A DNA stretch of 64,000 bases from Bifidobacterium erythrocebi (lineage in GTDB: Bacteria > Actinomycetota > Actinomycetes > Actinomycetales > Bifidobacteriaceae), in assembly GCF_012932675.1 (NCBI RefSeq), contig NZ_JAAIIF010000008.1, positions 124,001 through 188,000 of the forward strand, written 5' to 3'. The position numbers and the translations under genes were made by a program. How positions within the stretch are numbered: position 1 is the stretch's first letter; every line of letters starts with the position of its first letter. The notes beneath the pieces are model-generated. The model made no database searches, had not been told where the DNA came from, and saw only the letters and a program-made list of their open reading frames with translations. Positions 13,717 through 22,133 of this stretch are shown in pieces.

Positions 13717-16389
13717 ATGGAAACGCATACAAGAACAACTTCGAAATTCAACAAGACCTTCAGCTCCATGGACATCCTGATGATCGCCTTCGGTGCCATG
13801 ATCGGATGGGGATGGGTCGTCTCCACCGGTGACTGGATCGGTACGGCCGGCGTCATCGGTGCCATGTTGGGCTTCATCCTCGGCGGTGTCATGATCTTCT
13901 TCATCGGCATGACCTATGCCGAGCTGACGCCCGCCATGCCCGAATGCGGCGGCGAGCATGTGTTCAGCATGAGGGCCATGGGGCCGGTAGGATCGTTCGT
14001 CTGCACCTGGGCCATCATCCTCGGCTACGTGAGCGTCGTATGCTTCGAGGCATGCGCGCTGCCCACCATCATCACCTACGTGTGGCCGCAGTTCCTGCAA
14101 GGCTACCTATATTCGGTCGCGGGATTCGACATCTATGCCACCTGGCTGGCCACGGCCATCGTCTTCGCGGTGTTCATCACGGTGATCAACATCATGGGCG
14201 CGAAGACCGCGGCCAAACTGCAGAACATCCTGACCCTCGCCATCGGCGCGGCCGGCATCCTGCTCATCGCAGCGTCCGTGGTCACCGGCGACCCCTCCAA
14301 CCTTGAAGGGCAGATGTTCGCCGGCAGCGGGATGGAAGGCATGATGGGCACCATCATCAAGGTCGCCGCCGTCAGCCCGTTCTTCTTCATCGGGTTCGAT
14401 GTCATCCCTCAGGCCGCCGAGGAAATCAACGTGCCGTTGAAGAAGATCGGCAAGATCCTGATGCTTTCCATCATCCTCGGCGTCGGCTTCTACGCGCTGA
14501 TCATCTTCTCCGTGGGCTATGTCATGAACGGCGATCAGATCGTCGCGTCCTACAACGGCACCGGACTGGTCACCGCCGACGCCATGGCGAACGCCTTCCA
14601 CAGCAAGATCATGGCGAAGGTGCTGATCCTGGCCGGCATGTGCGGCATCATCACCAGCTGGAACTCGTTCATGATCGGCGGCAGCCGAGCCATGTACTCC
14701 ATGGCCGAGTCCTACATGATCCCGCGCTTCTTCGGCAAGCTGCATCCGAAGACCAACACCCCGTACGTCTCCATCCTCGTGGTGGGCCTGCTCAGTGTGC
14801 TTGCCCCGTTCGCCGGACGCAAGATGCTCGTATGGATCGTCGACGCCGGCAACTTCGGCTGCATCCTGGCCTACTGCATGGTGTCGCTGTCCTTCATCAT
14901 CCTGCATGTGAAGGAACCGACCATGCCCCGCCCATACAAGGTGAGGCACTGGAAGTTCATCGGCGCCATGGCGGTGCTGATGTCCGCCATCATGATCATG
15001 CTCTACATCCTTCCGGGAACCGGCGTGACGCTCGCCCCGCAGGAATGGGCGATGGTGGCCGGGTGGTCGCTGTTCGGCGTGGTGTTCTTCGCCTTCAGCA
15101 AGCTCGTCTACAAGGAGAAGTTCGGCTATTACGCCCAGCTGTCCGTAGGTGAGAACGAAACCGGCGAGAAGAGCGACGAGACCGCCACGACGGTCCGTGC
15201 ATCGAGCGCGGTCATGGCCGCCGAGAGCAGCGCCCCGGACGAATGGACCCGCGGCTTCGACTACTTCCTGCCGATCAACCTGGTCTTCGGCCAAGGCAAG
15301 GTGGAGCAGGTGGGCAAGCTCGCCGCCGCCCATGGCTCCACCGCGATGATCGTCACCGGAGGCAACTCCGTCAAGCGCACCGGAACCTACGACAGGGTGC
15401 GCGCATTGCTTGAACATGAGGGCATGCGCACGGTGCTGTTCGATCAGGTCACCCCGAACCCGCTGACCACGACCGTGGAGGAAGGCGCAAGACTGGCCGC
15501 CGAACAGCATGCGGACATCGTCATAGGACTCGGCGGCGGCAGCGCCATGGACGCGGCCAAGGGCATCGCCTTCATGGCGTGCAACGAGGGGAACGTCAGC
15601 GAGTATATCTACGGCGAGCGCACCTCCGACAAGGCATTGCCGATCATCCAGGTGCCCACCACCTTCGGCACCGGCTCCGAATCCAACGGCTTCGCGGTCA
15701 TGACCAACCTCGGCAACGGCGATAAGAAGTCGCTGCGCAGCCCGGCACTCGTCGCCACGGCGTCCATCGTCGACCCCGATCTCATGCGCACCATGCCCAG
15801 CGGCGTAATCGCGGCCAATGGGTGCGACATGCTCTGCCACTGCATCGAGGCGTTCACCGCGAACAACGCCCAGCCGTTCACCGACGCGCTCGCCCTGTAC
15901 GCGATTCCGCTGATCGCCAACAACATCGTGAGCCTGTACCGTGGCGAAGGCACGGATGAGCAATGGTCCAAGGTCTGCCTTGCCGGCACCATCGGCGGCA
16001 TGGTGATCAACACCGCCGGCATCACGCTGGGGCATGCCATGGAGCATCCGGTCAGCGGGCTGAAGGATGTGACGCACGGCAGGGGATTGGCGGCCATCGA
16101 GCCGACCGCCATCGAGGCCACCTACCGGTACAACCGCTTCAAGTTCGGCCGTGTGGCCAGGATGCTTGGCGGATTCACCGCCGAGGATTGCGCGCCGCGT
16201 ATGAGGACGTTGCTCAAGGACCTCGACCTTGACGTGTCGCTGGGCGACCTGGGCATCGAGAAGAAGGACATCCCGTGGCTTGTGAGCAATGCGCGGAAGG
16301 TCTCCCCGGGCAACCTTGTGAACACGCCGGGCTCGGAATCGGTCACCACCGAGGAATCCCTGGAAAGCCTGTACGGGTCGATGCTCTGA
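13717..16389 (+). CDS. APC permease fused to iron-type alcohol dehydrogenase
   Basis: One uninterrupted 890-aa frame with two complete domains. Residues 1 to about 465 are an amino-acid permease of the APC superfamily with about twelve helices (helix-1 motif GAMIGWGW; SPFFFIGFDVIPQAAEE in helix 6). Residues about 466-510 are a polar Ser/Thr/Glu-rich linker. Residues about 512-890 are a group III (iron-type) alcohol dehydrogenase with the NAD-binding motif GLGGGSAMDAAKG and all four metal ligands: Asp704, His708, His773 and His787. The ATG follows GGAAGGA. An in-frame ATG at 15214 inside the linker lacks a ribosome site. Predicted role: take up an amino compound and reduce the matching aldehyde at the membrane. 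The stop at 16387-16389 ends the operon. Confidence 0.9.
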   Translation: METHTRTTSKFNKTFSSMDILMIAFGAMIGWGWVVSTGDWIGTAGVIGAMLGFILGGVMIFFIGMTYAELTPAMPECGGEHVFSMRAMGPVGSFVCTWAIILGYVSVVCFEACALPTIITYVWPQFLQGYLYSVAGFDIYATWLATAIVFAVFITVINIMGAKTAAKLQNILTLAIGAAGILLIAASVVTGDPSNLEGQMFAGSGMEGMMGTIIKVAAVSPFFFIGFDVIPQAAEEINVPLKKIGKILMLSIILGVGFYALIIFSVGYVMNGDQIVASYNGTGLVTADAMANAFHSKIMAKVLILAGMCGIITSWNSFMIGGSRAMYSMAESYMIPRFFGKLHPKTNTPYVSILVVGLLSVLAPFAGRKMLVWIVDAGNFGCILAYCMVSLSFIILHVKEPTMPRPYKVRHWKFIGAMAVLMSAIMIMLYILPGTGVTLAPQEWAMVAGWSLFGVVFFAFSKLVYKEKFGYYAQLSVGENETGEKSDETATTVRASSAVMAAESSAPDEWTRGFDYFLPINLVFGQGKVEQVGKLAAAHGSTAMIVTGGNSVKRTGTYDRVRALLEHEGMRTVLFDQVTPNPLTTTVEEGARLAAEQHADIVIGLGGGSAMDAAKGIAFMACNEGNVSEYIYGERTSDKALPIIQVPTTFGTGSESNGFAVMTNLGNGDKKSLRSPALVATASIVDPDLMRTMPSGVIAANGCDMLCHCIEAFTANNAQPFTDALALYAIPLIANNIVSLYRGEGTDEQWSKVCLAGTIGGMVINTAGITLGHAMEHPVSGLKDVTHGRGLAAIEPTAIEATYRYNRFKFGRVARMLGGFTAEDCAPRMRTLLKDLDLDVSLGDLGIEKKDIPWLVSNARKVSPGNLVNTPGSESVTTEESLESLYGSML

Positions 16390-16432
16390 CGGTGCCGGCA
16401 ACGCAGGCCGGGCCGGCGGTGTGCGGATTCCG

Positions 16433-16488
16433 GTACGGGTAGGGGCGGTGTCTCGTCGAATGCGGCGGGGCGCCGCCCCTACCCGTGC
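16433..16488 (+). terminator. Long hairpin after the fusion gene
   Basis: A 13-bp perfect stem (CGGGTAGGGGCGG with CCGCCCCTACCCG, 16436-16448 and 16473-16485), extended by about three more pairs. The 24-base interior can fold further. No T-run follows, so it may terminate poorly or mainly stabilise the 3' end. Confidence 0.55.
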
Positions 16489-16542
16489 CTGTCGTTGACA
16501 CATCGGTATGATATGTCAAGGTTTTTCGAAAGGACAATACCG

Positions 16543-17220
16543 ATGTACATTCGTTCGAAGACGGCGTCGGCCGTCTACAAGATCCTGCTCGCGCTCGTCG
16601 GCACCTCGGCGTTGCTATACGAGGTGGGCTTCGGCTACGGGCATTTCAGAAGCGTGTTCTTCTGCTACTTCACCAATCTCAGCAACATCGCGGTGGTCGC
16701 CTATCTGTGGGCTGCCGCGGCGGTGACGCTCCGCAGGAACTCCGTCTGGCCGGAGCCGTGGCATCCCAAGCTCAAGCATGCGCTCATGCTCGCCATCACG
16801 GTCACCTGGCTCGTCGCTCACTTCCTGCTCGACCATGGCGGCGTCTTCAAGGGCGGGACGTTCCATTGGACGTCCCTGGTGCTGCACTACATCGTTCCGA
16901 TCGGCATGATCCTCGACTGGCTGCTGTTCGACCGTAAGGGCACGATGAGCCGGTTCGAGCCGCCGTGCTGGATCGCGTTCCCGCTGGCGTATCTGGTGTG
17001 CATCATGGTGGGCGTATGGTGCTTCGGCCTGTACGTGAGGGTCGACGAGCACAGCCGTTGGCCGTACGACTTCATCGATTTCGACAAGCACGGCGTCGGC
17101 GGCGTATCCCTTACCGTGCTGCTGCTGATCGTGGGCTTCGTCATTCTGGGCTACGTGTACATGCTCATCGACCATCTGATGGACCGCAGCGAAGCGAATA
17201 CCCTCCCGGCGAAATCCTGA
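16543..17220 (+). CDS. Pr6Pr family membrane protein
   Basis: A 225-aa integral membrane protein with six predicted helices, matching the Pr6Pr (FAR-17a/AIG1-like) family. Conserved features include FFCYFTNLSNI in the second helix, FHWTSLVLHYIVPIGMILDW with its helix-embedded histidine, and WPYDFIDF near the C-terminus. Eukaryotic relatives hydrolyse fatty-acid esters of hydroxy fatty acids, but bacterial function is not established. The ATG at 16543 has GAAAGGA upstream. A TTGACA-N13-TGTCAA dyad lies 24-48 bases before the start. Seventy-odd non-coding bases separate it from the bile salt hydrolase gene. Confidence 0.85.
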   Translation: MYIRSKTASAVYKILLALVGTSALLYEVGFGYGHFRSVFFCYFTNLSNIAVVAYLWAAAAVTLRRNSVWPEPWHPKLKHALMLAITVTWLVAHFLLDHGGVFKGGTFHWTSLVLHYIVPIGMILDWLLFDRKGTMSRFEPPCWIAFPLAYLVCIMVGVWCFGLYVRVDEHSRWPYDFIDFDKHGVGGVSLTVLLLIVGFVILGYVYMLIDHLMDRSEANTLPAKS

Positions 17221-17301
17221 CGCCGCGCCCCCGGTCAGGCGTAGCATGACTTCCATCGGCCGGGAGCTTTCCCGGCACGCCAACGGTAAAGGAGTTTTCT
17301 T

Positions 17302-18249
17302 ATGTGCACCGGCATCCGCTTCACCGACGATGAAGGCAATATGGTCTTCGGACGTAACCTCGATTGGAGTTTCTCCTACGGCGAATCCATCCTGGTCACC
17401 CCACGCGGCTTCCGCAACGACTACACCTACGGGGCGTCGACGAACGCCGACCCGCGTGCGGTGATCGGCGTCGGCGTGGAGATGAACGGCATGCCCATGT
17501 ACTTCGACTGTGCCAACGAGAACGGTCTGGCCGTGGCCGGACTGAACTTCCCCGGCTACGCGGCGTTCGCCTCCGAACCGGAGAACGGGCGTGTCAACAT
17601 CCTTACCGGCGAGTTCCCGCTGTGGGTCGCACGCAATTTCGACACCGTCGACGAGGTCGAGCAGGCGTTGGAGCACGTGACCCTCGTGGCGCCGGACGAT
17701 CCCAAGCGCCCCAAGTCGTTCCTGCACTGGCTGATCGGCGATGCCAAGCGCAGCATCGTCGTCGAGCAAATGGCCGACGGCATGCACATCCATCACGATG
17801 ATGTCGACGTGCTTACGAACCAGCCGACCTTCGACTGGCATATGGAGAATCTGCGCAACTACATGAACACCGGCAGCGATATGGCCGAGCCGGTGACGTG
17901 GGGCGGCAGGACGCTCACGGCATGGGGCGCCGGCGTGAGCATGCACGGCATCCCCGGCGATGTCAGCTCCCCGTCCCGTTTCGTGCGCGTGGCATACGCT
18001 AACACCCATTACCCGGAGCAGAACGGCGAGACAGCGAACATCGCGCGCCTGTTCCACACGCTCGGCTCCGTGCAGATGGTCGAGGGTATGGCGAAGATGG
18101 CGGACGGCAGGTACGAAAGGACGCTGTTCACCAGCGGCTACTATGCCAAGACGAACGCCTACTACATGAACACCTACGAGGATCCGGCCATCCGCAAGTA
18201 CCCGCTCGCCGATTACGATCTCGATTCGGCGGAGCTGATTAAGGCATAA
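17302..18249 (+). CDS. bsh: Bile salt hydrolase (choloylglycine hydrolase)
   Basis: A 315-aa Ntn-hydrolase that cleaves glycine and taurine from conjugated bile acids in the cytoplasm. Cys2, exposed after removal of the initiator Met, is the nucleophile. Arg18, Asp21, Asn82, Asn173 and Arg226 correspond to the catalytic set of the B. longum enzyme. Long blocks such as FGRNLDWSFSYGE, MYFDCANENGLAVAGLNFPG and MHGIPGDVSSPSRFVRVAY are as in B. longum. AAAGGAG lies upstream at good spacing. It stands beside a Pr6Pr membrane protein gene and a UvrA-like ATPase gene. Taurine released by this enzyme is one candidate substrate for the nearby aminotransferase cluster. Confidence 0.97.
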   Translation: MCTGIRFTDDEGNMVFGRNLDWSFSYGESILVTPRGFRNDYTYGASTNADPRAVIGVGVEMNGMPMYFDCANENGLAVAGLNFPGYAAFASEPENGRVNILTGEFPLWVARNFDTVDEVEQALEHVTLVAPDDPKRPKSFLHWLIGDAKRSIVVEQMADGMHIHHDDVDVLTNQPTFDWHMENLRNYMNTGSDMAEPVTWGGRTLTAWGAGVSMHGIPGDVSSPSRFVRVAYANTHYPEQNGETANIARLFHTLGSVQMVEGMAKMADGRYERTLFTSGYYAKTNAYYMNTYEDPAIRKYPLADYDLDSAELIKA

Positions 18250-18278
18250 GGCGGTCCTTAGGGACGTTTCCGCCGCTT

Positions 18279-18330
18279 TGGTGGTTGGTTCGGACGAAAT
18301 CCGGTTCGATTTCGTCCGAACCAACCACCA
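18279..18330. terminator. 52-bp perfect inverted repeat between convergent bsh and uvrA-like genes
   Basis: A 23-bp arm with no mismatch (TGGTGGTTGGTTCGGACGAA... at 18279-18301) is repeated inverted at 18308-18330 around a six-base loop CGGTTC. Its position between two convergent genes fits a bidirectional terminator. It is unusually long and lacks a clear T-run (only TTT after the right arm). Confidence 0.7.
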
Positions 18331-18339
18331 TTTGCATAT

Positions 18340-20862
18340 TCAGCGTGCCGCGTGCAGGTAGCGTCCGGTGACGCTCCGATCGCATGCGGCGATTTGATCC
18401 GGCGTCCCCGAGCACACCACACGCCCGCCGGACTCGCCGCCGCCGGGGCCCATGTCCACCACATAGTCGGCGTTCGCGATCACATCGAGATCATGTTCGA
18501 TGACGATCACCGTCGCGCCATGGGCCACCAACGTGTCGAATACCTTCAGCAGCACCTGCACGTCCAGGGGATGCAGGCCGATCGTCGGCTCATCGAACAC
18601 GAATACGGCATCATGCTGCTTGCGGCCCATCTCGCTGGCGAGCTTCAGCCGCTGTGCCTCACCGCCCGAGAGCGCCGGCGTGGGCTCGCCCAGGGAAAGG
18701 TAGCCCAGTCCCAATTCCCGCAAGGTGATTAGCTTCGTGCGGATCGGCTTGATGTCGCGCAGCAGCGGCAAGGCCTCGTCGACGGTCAGGGCCATCAGCT
18801 GCGGCATCGAGTACGATGTGCCGTCGGCGCAGGGGAGTGTCAGCGCGTCGATCGTCTCGGCATAGCGCGAGCCATGGCAGGTCGGGCATTCGATGTCGAC
18901 GTCGGGCAGGAACTGCACATCCAACGAGATCGACCCGGTGCCATCGCATGTCGCGCAGCGCATCTTGCCGGTGTTATAGGAGAACGTACCGGGCTTGAAG
19001 CCGGCCGTCTTGGCGGCGTCGGTCGCGGCGAACGCCCGTCGCAGGTCGTCGTGGACGCCGCTGTAGGTGGCGAGTGTGGAACGGACGTTCGTGCCGATTG
19101 GCGTGGCATCGATGAGATTCACGCGCGTCACGTCCCGCGTCTCGATATTGCGCACCTGCGGCGGCAGATCCGTGCCGTCGATCAGCGACCGCAAAGCAGG
19201 GATCAGCGATTCCAGCACCAGCGTGGTCTTGCCCGAGCCGGATACGCCCGTCACGGTAACCAGTCGGCCACGTGGAATATCCACCGACAGCGGCTTGACG
19301 GTGTGTAGCTGATTGGTCTGCATATGGATGCTTCCATGCGCGAATATCTCGTCGGCGGGAACGTTCGGGCGTATGCGTGGGTGGTCGTTGCCGCCGTGGG
19401 CGAGGAACGGCGCGATGCGCGACCCCTTGTTGCCGATGACCTGCCGTACCGTTCCCTGGGCGATCACATGCCCGCCTTGCCGCCCAGCCACCGGCCCCAT
19501 CTCGATCAGATGGTCCGCCGCGGCCAGCACGCGGGTGTCATGGTCGACCACCACCACGGAATTGCCGTCGGCCACCAGATCGCGCATCACGCCGAGCAGC
19601 CCGTCCACATTCGCCGGATGCAGGCCGATCGAAGGCTCGTCCAACACATACAGCACGCCGGTGGTGCGATTGCGCACCGCACGCGCCAGCTGCACGCGTT
19701 GACGTTCGCCGGTGGAGAGCGTGGAGCCGGCGCGATCCAGCGACAGGTACCCAAGGCCAAGCTCCGTCAGACGCCGCGACGTGTCAAGGAACGAATCGCA
19801 GATGCTGCGTGCCATGGAACGCATATGCGGTTCCAATGCTTCGGGTACCGCCCGCACCCATTTGATCGTCTCGTCCAACGTCATGGAGGTCACCTGAGCC
19901 AGATTGACGCCCTGTATATGCGGCTGCCGTGCCTTCTCGGAAAGCCGGGTGCCGTTGCAGGACTTGCACGGAGCCTCCTTCAGGAAACGCATCACCCGCT
20001 TCAGCCCCTTCTCGTCCTTGGCCTTGGCAAGCGCGTTGCGCACGGTGTATACGGCGTTGTAGTAGGTGAAGTCGAGCTCGGCGAAGTCGTCGCCCTTCTT
20101 CGGCCTGTACAGGATGTGCTTCTTGACGGCCGGTCCGTTGAACACGATGTCCCGTTCGTGATCGGTGAGTTGGCTGAACGGTATGTCGGTGCGCACGCCC
20201 ATGGCCCCGCACACCTGCTTCATCAGGTCCCACATCAGCGATCCCCACGGCAGCACGGCCCCGTCGTCGATGCTTTTCGTCTCGTCCGGAACCAGCGATG
20301 CAAGGTCGACATCGCGCACGATGCCGGTACCCCCGCAGATCGGGCATGCGCCGGCGGAATTGAAGGCCAGGTCCTCCGCGGACGGCGGATGCATCAGCTT
20401 GCCGCAATTCGTGCAATGCATCGGCAGTTCGGCGGCGACATCCATCGTCGGCCTGTTGCGGAAGCCGCAATGGTCGCACACATGCTCGCCCACGCGGGAG
20501 AACAGCAGGCGCAGGCTGTTGAGCAGCTCGCTCATCGTGCCGAACGTGGATCGCACGCCGGGCACGGAAGGGCGTTGATGCAATGCCAGTGCGGCCGGTA
20601 TGTGACGGACCTCGTCGACCGTCGCACGGCTTGCCTGTGTCAATCGACGTCTGGTATAGGTCGACAGCGCCTCCAGGTAGCGTCGCGAGCCTTCCGCATA
20701 CAGCACGCCGAGCGCAAGCGAGCTTTTCCCCGATCCGGAAACGCCGGCCACGCCGACCAGACAGTTCAGCGGTATGTCGAGGTCGATGTCCTTGAGGTTG
20801 TGCACGCGGGCTCCGCGCACCTCGATGCATGACGGCGAAGTGTTTCCAGATGTTTGTCCCAT
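18340..20862 (-). CDS. UvrA-like ABC ATPase (drug-resistance type paralogue)
   Basis: An 840-aa tandem ATPase of the UvrA family. Both Walker A motifs are present (VAGVSGSGKSSLA and VTGVSGSGKTTLVLESL), with two signature motifs (STGERQRVQLA, LSGGEAQRLKLA). Zinc-type Cys pairs include CDHCG, CTNCG, CPICGGTG, CKSCNGTR, CATCDGTG and CPTCHGSRY. It is about 100 residues shorter than UvrA, as in UvrA2/DrrC-type paralogues linked to tolerance of DNA-intercalating compounds; the standard uvrA is not in the window. The ATG at 20862 gives the usual family N-terminus; an upstream ATG at 20922 would overlap the LysR start. Divergent from the LysR gene. Confidence 0.9.
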   Translation of the reverse strand: MGQTSGNTSPSCIEVRGARVHNLKDIDLDIPLNCLVGVAGVSGSGKSSLALGVLYAEGSRRYLEALSTYTRRRLTQASRATVDEVRHIPAALALHQRPSVPGVRSTFGTMSELLNSLRLLFSRVGEHVCDHCGFRNRPTMDVAAELPMHCTNCGKLMHPPSAEDLAFNSAGACPICGGTGIVRDVDLASLVPDETKSIDDGAVLPWGSLMWDLMKQVCGAMGVRTDIPFSQLTDHERDIVFNGPAVKKHILYRPKKGDDFAELDFTYYNAVYTVRNALAKAKDEKGLKRVMRFLKEAPCKSCNGTRLSEKARQPHIQGVNLAQVTSMTLDETIKWVRAVPEALEPHMRSMARSICDSFLDTSRRLTELGLGYLSLDRAGSTLSTGERQRVQLARAVRNRTTGVLYVLDEPSIGLHPANVDGLLGVMRDLVADGNSVVVVDHDTRVLAAADHLIEMGPVAGRQGGHVIAQGTVRQVIGNKGSRIAPFLAHGGNDHPRIRPNVPADEIFAHGSIHMQTNQLHTVKPLSVDIPRGRLVTVTGVSGSGKTTLVLESLIPALRSLIDGTDLPPQVRNIETRDVTRVNLIDATPIGTNVRSTLATYSGVHDDLRRAFAATDAAKTAGFKPGTFSYNTGKMRCATCDGTGSISLDVQFLPDVDIECPTCHGSRYAETIDALTLPCADGTSYSMPQLMALTVDEALPLLRDIKPIRTKLITLRELGLGYLSLGEPTPALSGGEAQRLKLASEMGRKQHDAVFVFDEPTIGLHPLDVQVLLKVFDTLVAHGATVIVIEHDLDVIANADYVVDMGPGGGESGGRVVCSGTPDQIAACDRSVTGRYLHAAR

Positions 20863-20915
20863 ACTTGCTACAGTACCTGTGTGATGCGAAGCGTATGAGG
20901 GGGGAGGTCGATTCG

Positions 20916-21824
20916 ATGACATTGCAGCAGTTGCGGTATCTGATCGCGGTCGCGGAAAAGGGATCGATGACCGAAGCCGCGAAATCGTTGTTCATCTCCC
21001 AGCCCAGCCTGTCCAGCGCCATCAAGGAAGTCGAGCGGAACGTGGGATTTCGCATATTCAACCGAAGCCGCGCAGGCATCACGCTGACGGCGAAAGGCAT
21101 GGAATTTCTCGGCTATGCAAGACAGGTCGTTCAGCAGATGGACATCCTCGAATCGAAATACGGCGACGCGAGCACACCCAAGCAACGATTCTGCGTCTCG
21201 ACACAGCACTACACCTTCACCGCCAACGCATTCGTCGAACTCGTGAAGGAATACGGCCGCGAGCAATACGATTTCGTACTCAACGAAACGCAGACGCACC
21301 GCATCATCGAAGATGTGCGCAACCGATTCAGCGACCTCGGCATCCTATATCTCAGTCACGCGAACACGCGCGTACTGACAGCCGAATTCGCGCGCAACGA
21401 TGTGGAATTCCACGCATTGTTCGATGTCCGCCCACATGTGTTCCTACGCAAAGGCCACCCGCTGACCCAAAGCGAACACGTCTCGCTCAAGGACCTGCGC
21501 CCTTACCCGAAACTCGGATTCGTGCAGGGCAGGTACGAATCCGCGAACTACGCGGAAGACCCGTTCAACGGCATCGATGCGGACCGCACCATCCACGTCA
21601 GCGACCGAGCGGCCATCGAAAACCTCATGATCGGCCTGGACGGATACACCATAGCCACAGGCATCCTGCCGAACAGACTGCATGGCAACGACATCGTCTC
21701 CCTGCCGCTCGACGAAGACGAGCGCATGCGCATCGGATACATCACCAACAAAGGGCAAATGCTTTCCGAACTTTCCGAGGCATACATAGACAAGCTCAGA
21801 CGTTATGGTGACGATGCGGAGTGA
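20916..21824 (+). CDS. LysR family transcriptional regulator
   Basis: A 302-aa LysR regulator. The HTH is MTLQQLRYLIAVAEKGSMTE followed by SQPSLSSAIKEVE, with FNRSRAGITLTAKG closing the wing. The remainder is the periplasmic-binding-protein-like effector domain of the CysL/Cyn type. GGGGGGAGG lies before the ATG. It is divergent from the UvrA-like gene (53 bases between starts), while a remnant of a lysE-type exporter lies just downstream in the same direction. LysR-LysE pairs are common, so this regulator may once have controlled that exporter. Confidence 0.92.
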   Translation: MTLQQLRYLIAVAEKGSMTEAAKSLFISQPSLSSAIKEVERNVGFRIFNRSRAGITLTAKGMEFLGYARQVVQQMDILESKYGDASTPKQRFCVSTQHYTFTANAFVELVKEYGREQYDFVLNETQTHRIIEDVRNRFSDLGILYLSHANTRVLTAEFARNDVEFHALFDVRPHVFLRKGHPLTQSEHVSLKDLRPYPKLGFVQGRYESANYAEDPFNGIDADRTIHVSDRAAIENLMIGLDGYTIATGILPNRLHGNDIVSLPLDEDERMRIGYITNKGQMLSELSEAYIDKLRRYGDDAE

Positions 21825-21865
21825 TCGCCGGCGTGTGCCAATCCATAGATTCAAACTAACCGAAT

Positions 21866-21891
21866 CCATAGGGAATAAGAATTCCCTATGG
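21866..21891 (+). repeat. Perfect inverted repeat upstream of the lysE remnant
   Basis: CCATAGGGAAT (21866-21876) and ATTCCCTATGG (21881-21891) flank a four-base AAGA loop. GAATCC (21862-21867) and GGATTC (21901-21906) form a possible outer pair. It may be a regulator operator or the hairpin of an untranslated leader. Confidence 0.5.
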
Positions 21892-21990
21892 TGAGAATTC
21901 GGATTCGCGCGCGGCGTCCTGTCTCTAGCCTTGGCTGGAGTCGGCAAAGGAGGAGCATCGTGCCCCGGATACGCGTTAGGAAGCTCTCTC

Positions 21991-22104
21991 ATGTACGTCT
22001 TGCGCAACACCTTCACGCCAGGGCCAGGGAACCTTCTTGCCCTCAACGCGGCCACGAATTACGGATGGCGTAAAGGACGGCCGCTCTACACGGAAGATGC
22101 ATGA
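21991..22104 (+). pseudogene. LysE family exporter, N-terminal remnant
   Basis: A 37-codon frame whose sequence (MYVLRNTFTPGPGNLLALNA then TNYGWRKGRP) is the first helix and conserved TPGP motif of LysE/RhtB amino-acid exporters. Those proteins are about 200 residues long, but this frame stops after 37 codons and no continuation is visible in any frame before the next gene at 22134. A good ribosome site AAAGGAGG (21946-21953) precedes a GTG at 21960 in another frame, suggesting a frameshift near the original start as well as a 3' deletion. I infer a decayed gene. Confidence 0.6.
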
Positions 22105-22133
22105 CAAGGAAAACAAGAGAAAAGGAGCGCACC

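Noticed and set aside
15214..16389. Independent alcohol dehydrogenase gene starting at the in-frame ATG at 15214
   Set aside because: There is no stop codon upstream in the linker and no ribosome-binding sequence before this ATG, so the fusion reading is simpler.
18279..18330. Ends of an insertion sequence or MITE
   Set aside because: The arms are separated by only six bases, with no target-site duplication and no transposase; a hairpin between convergent genes is more likely.
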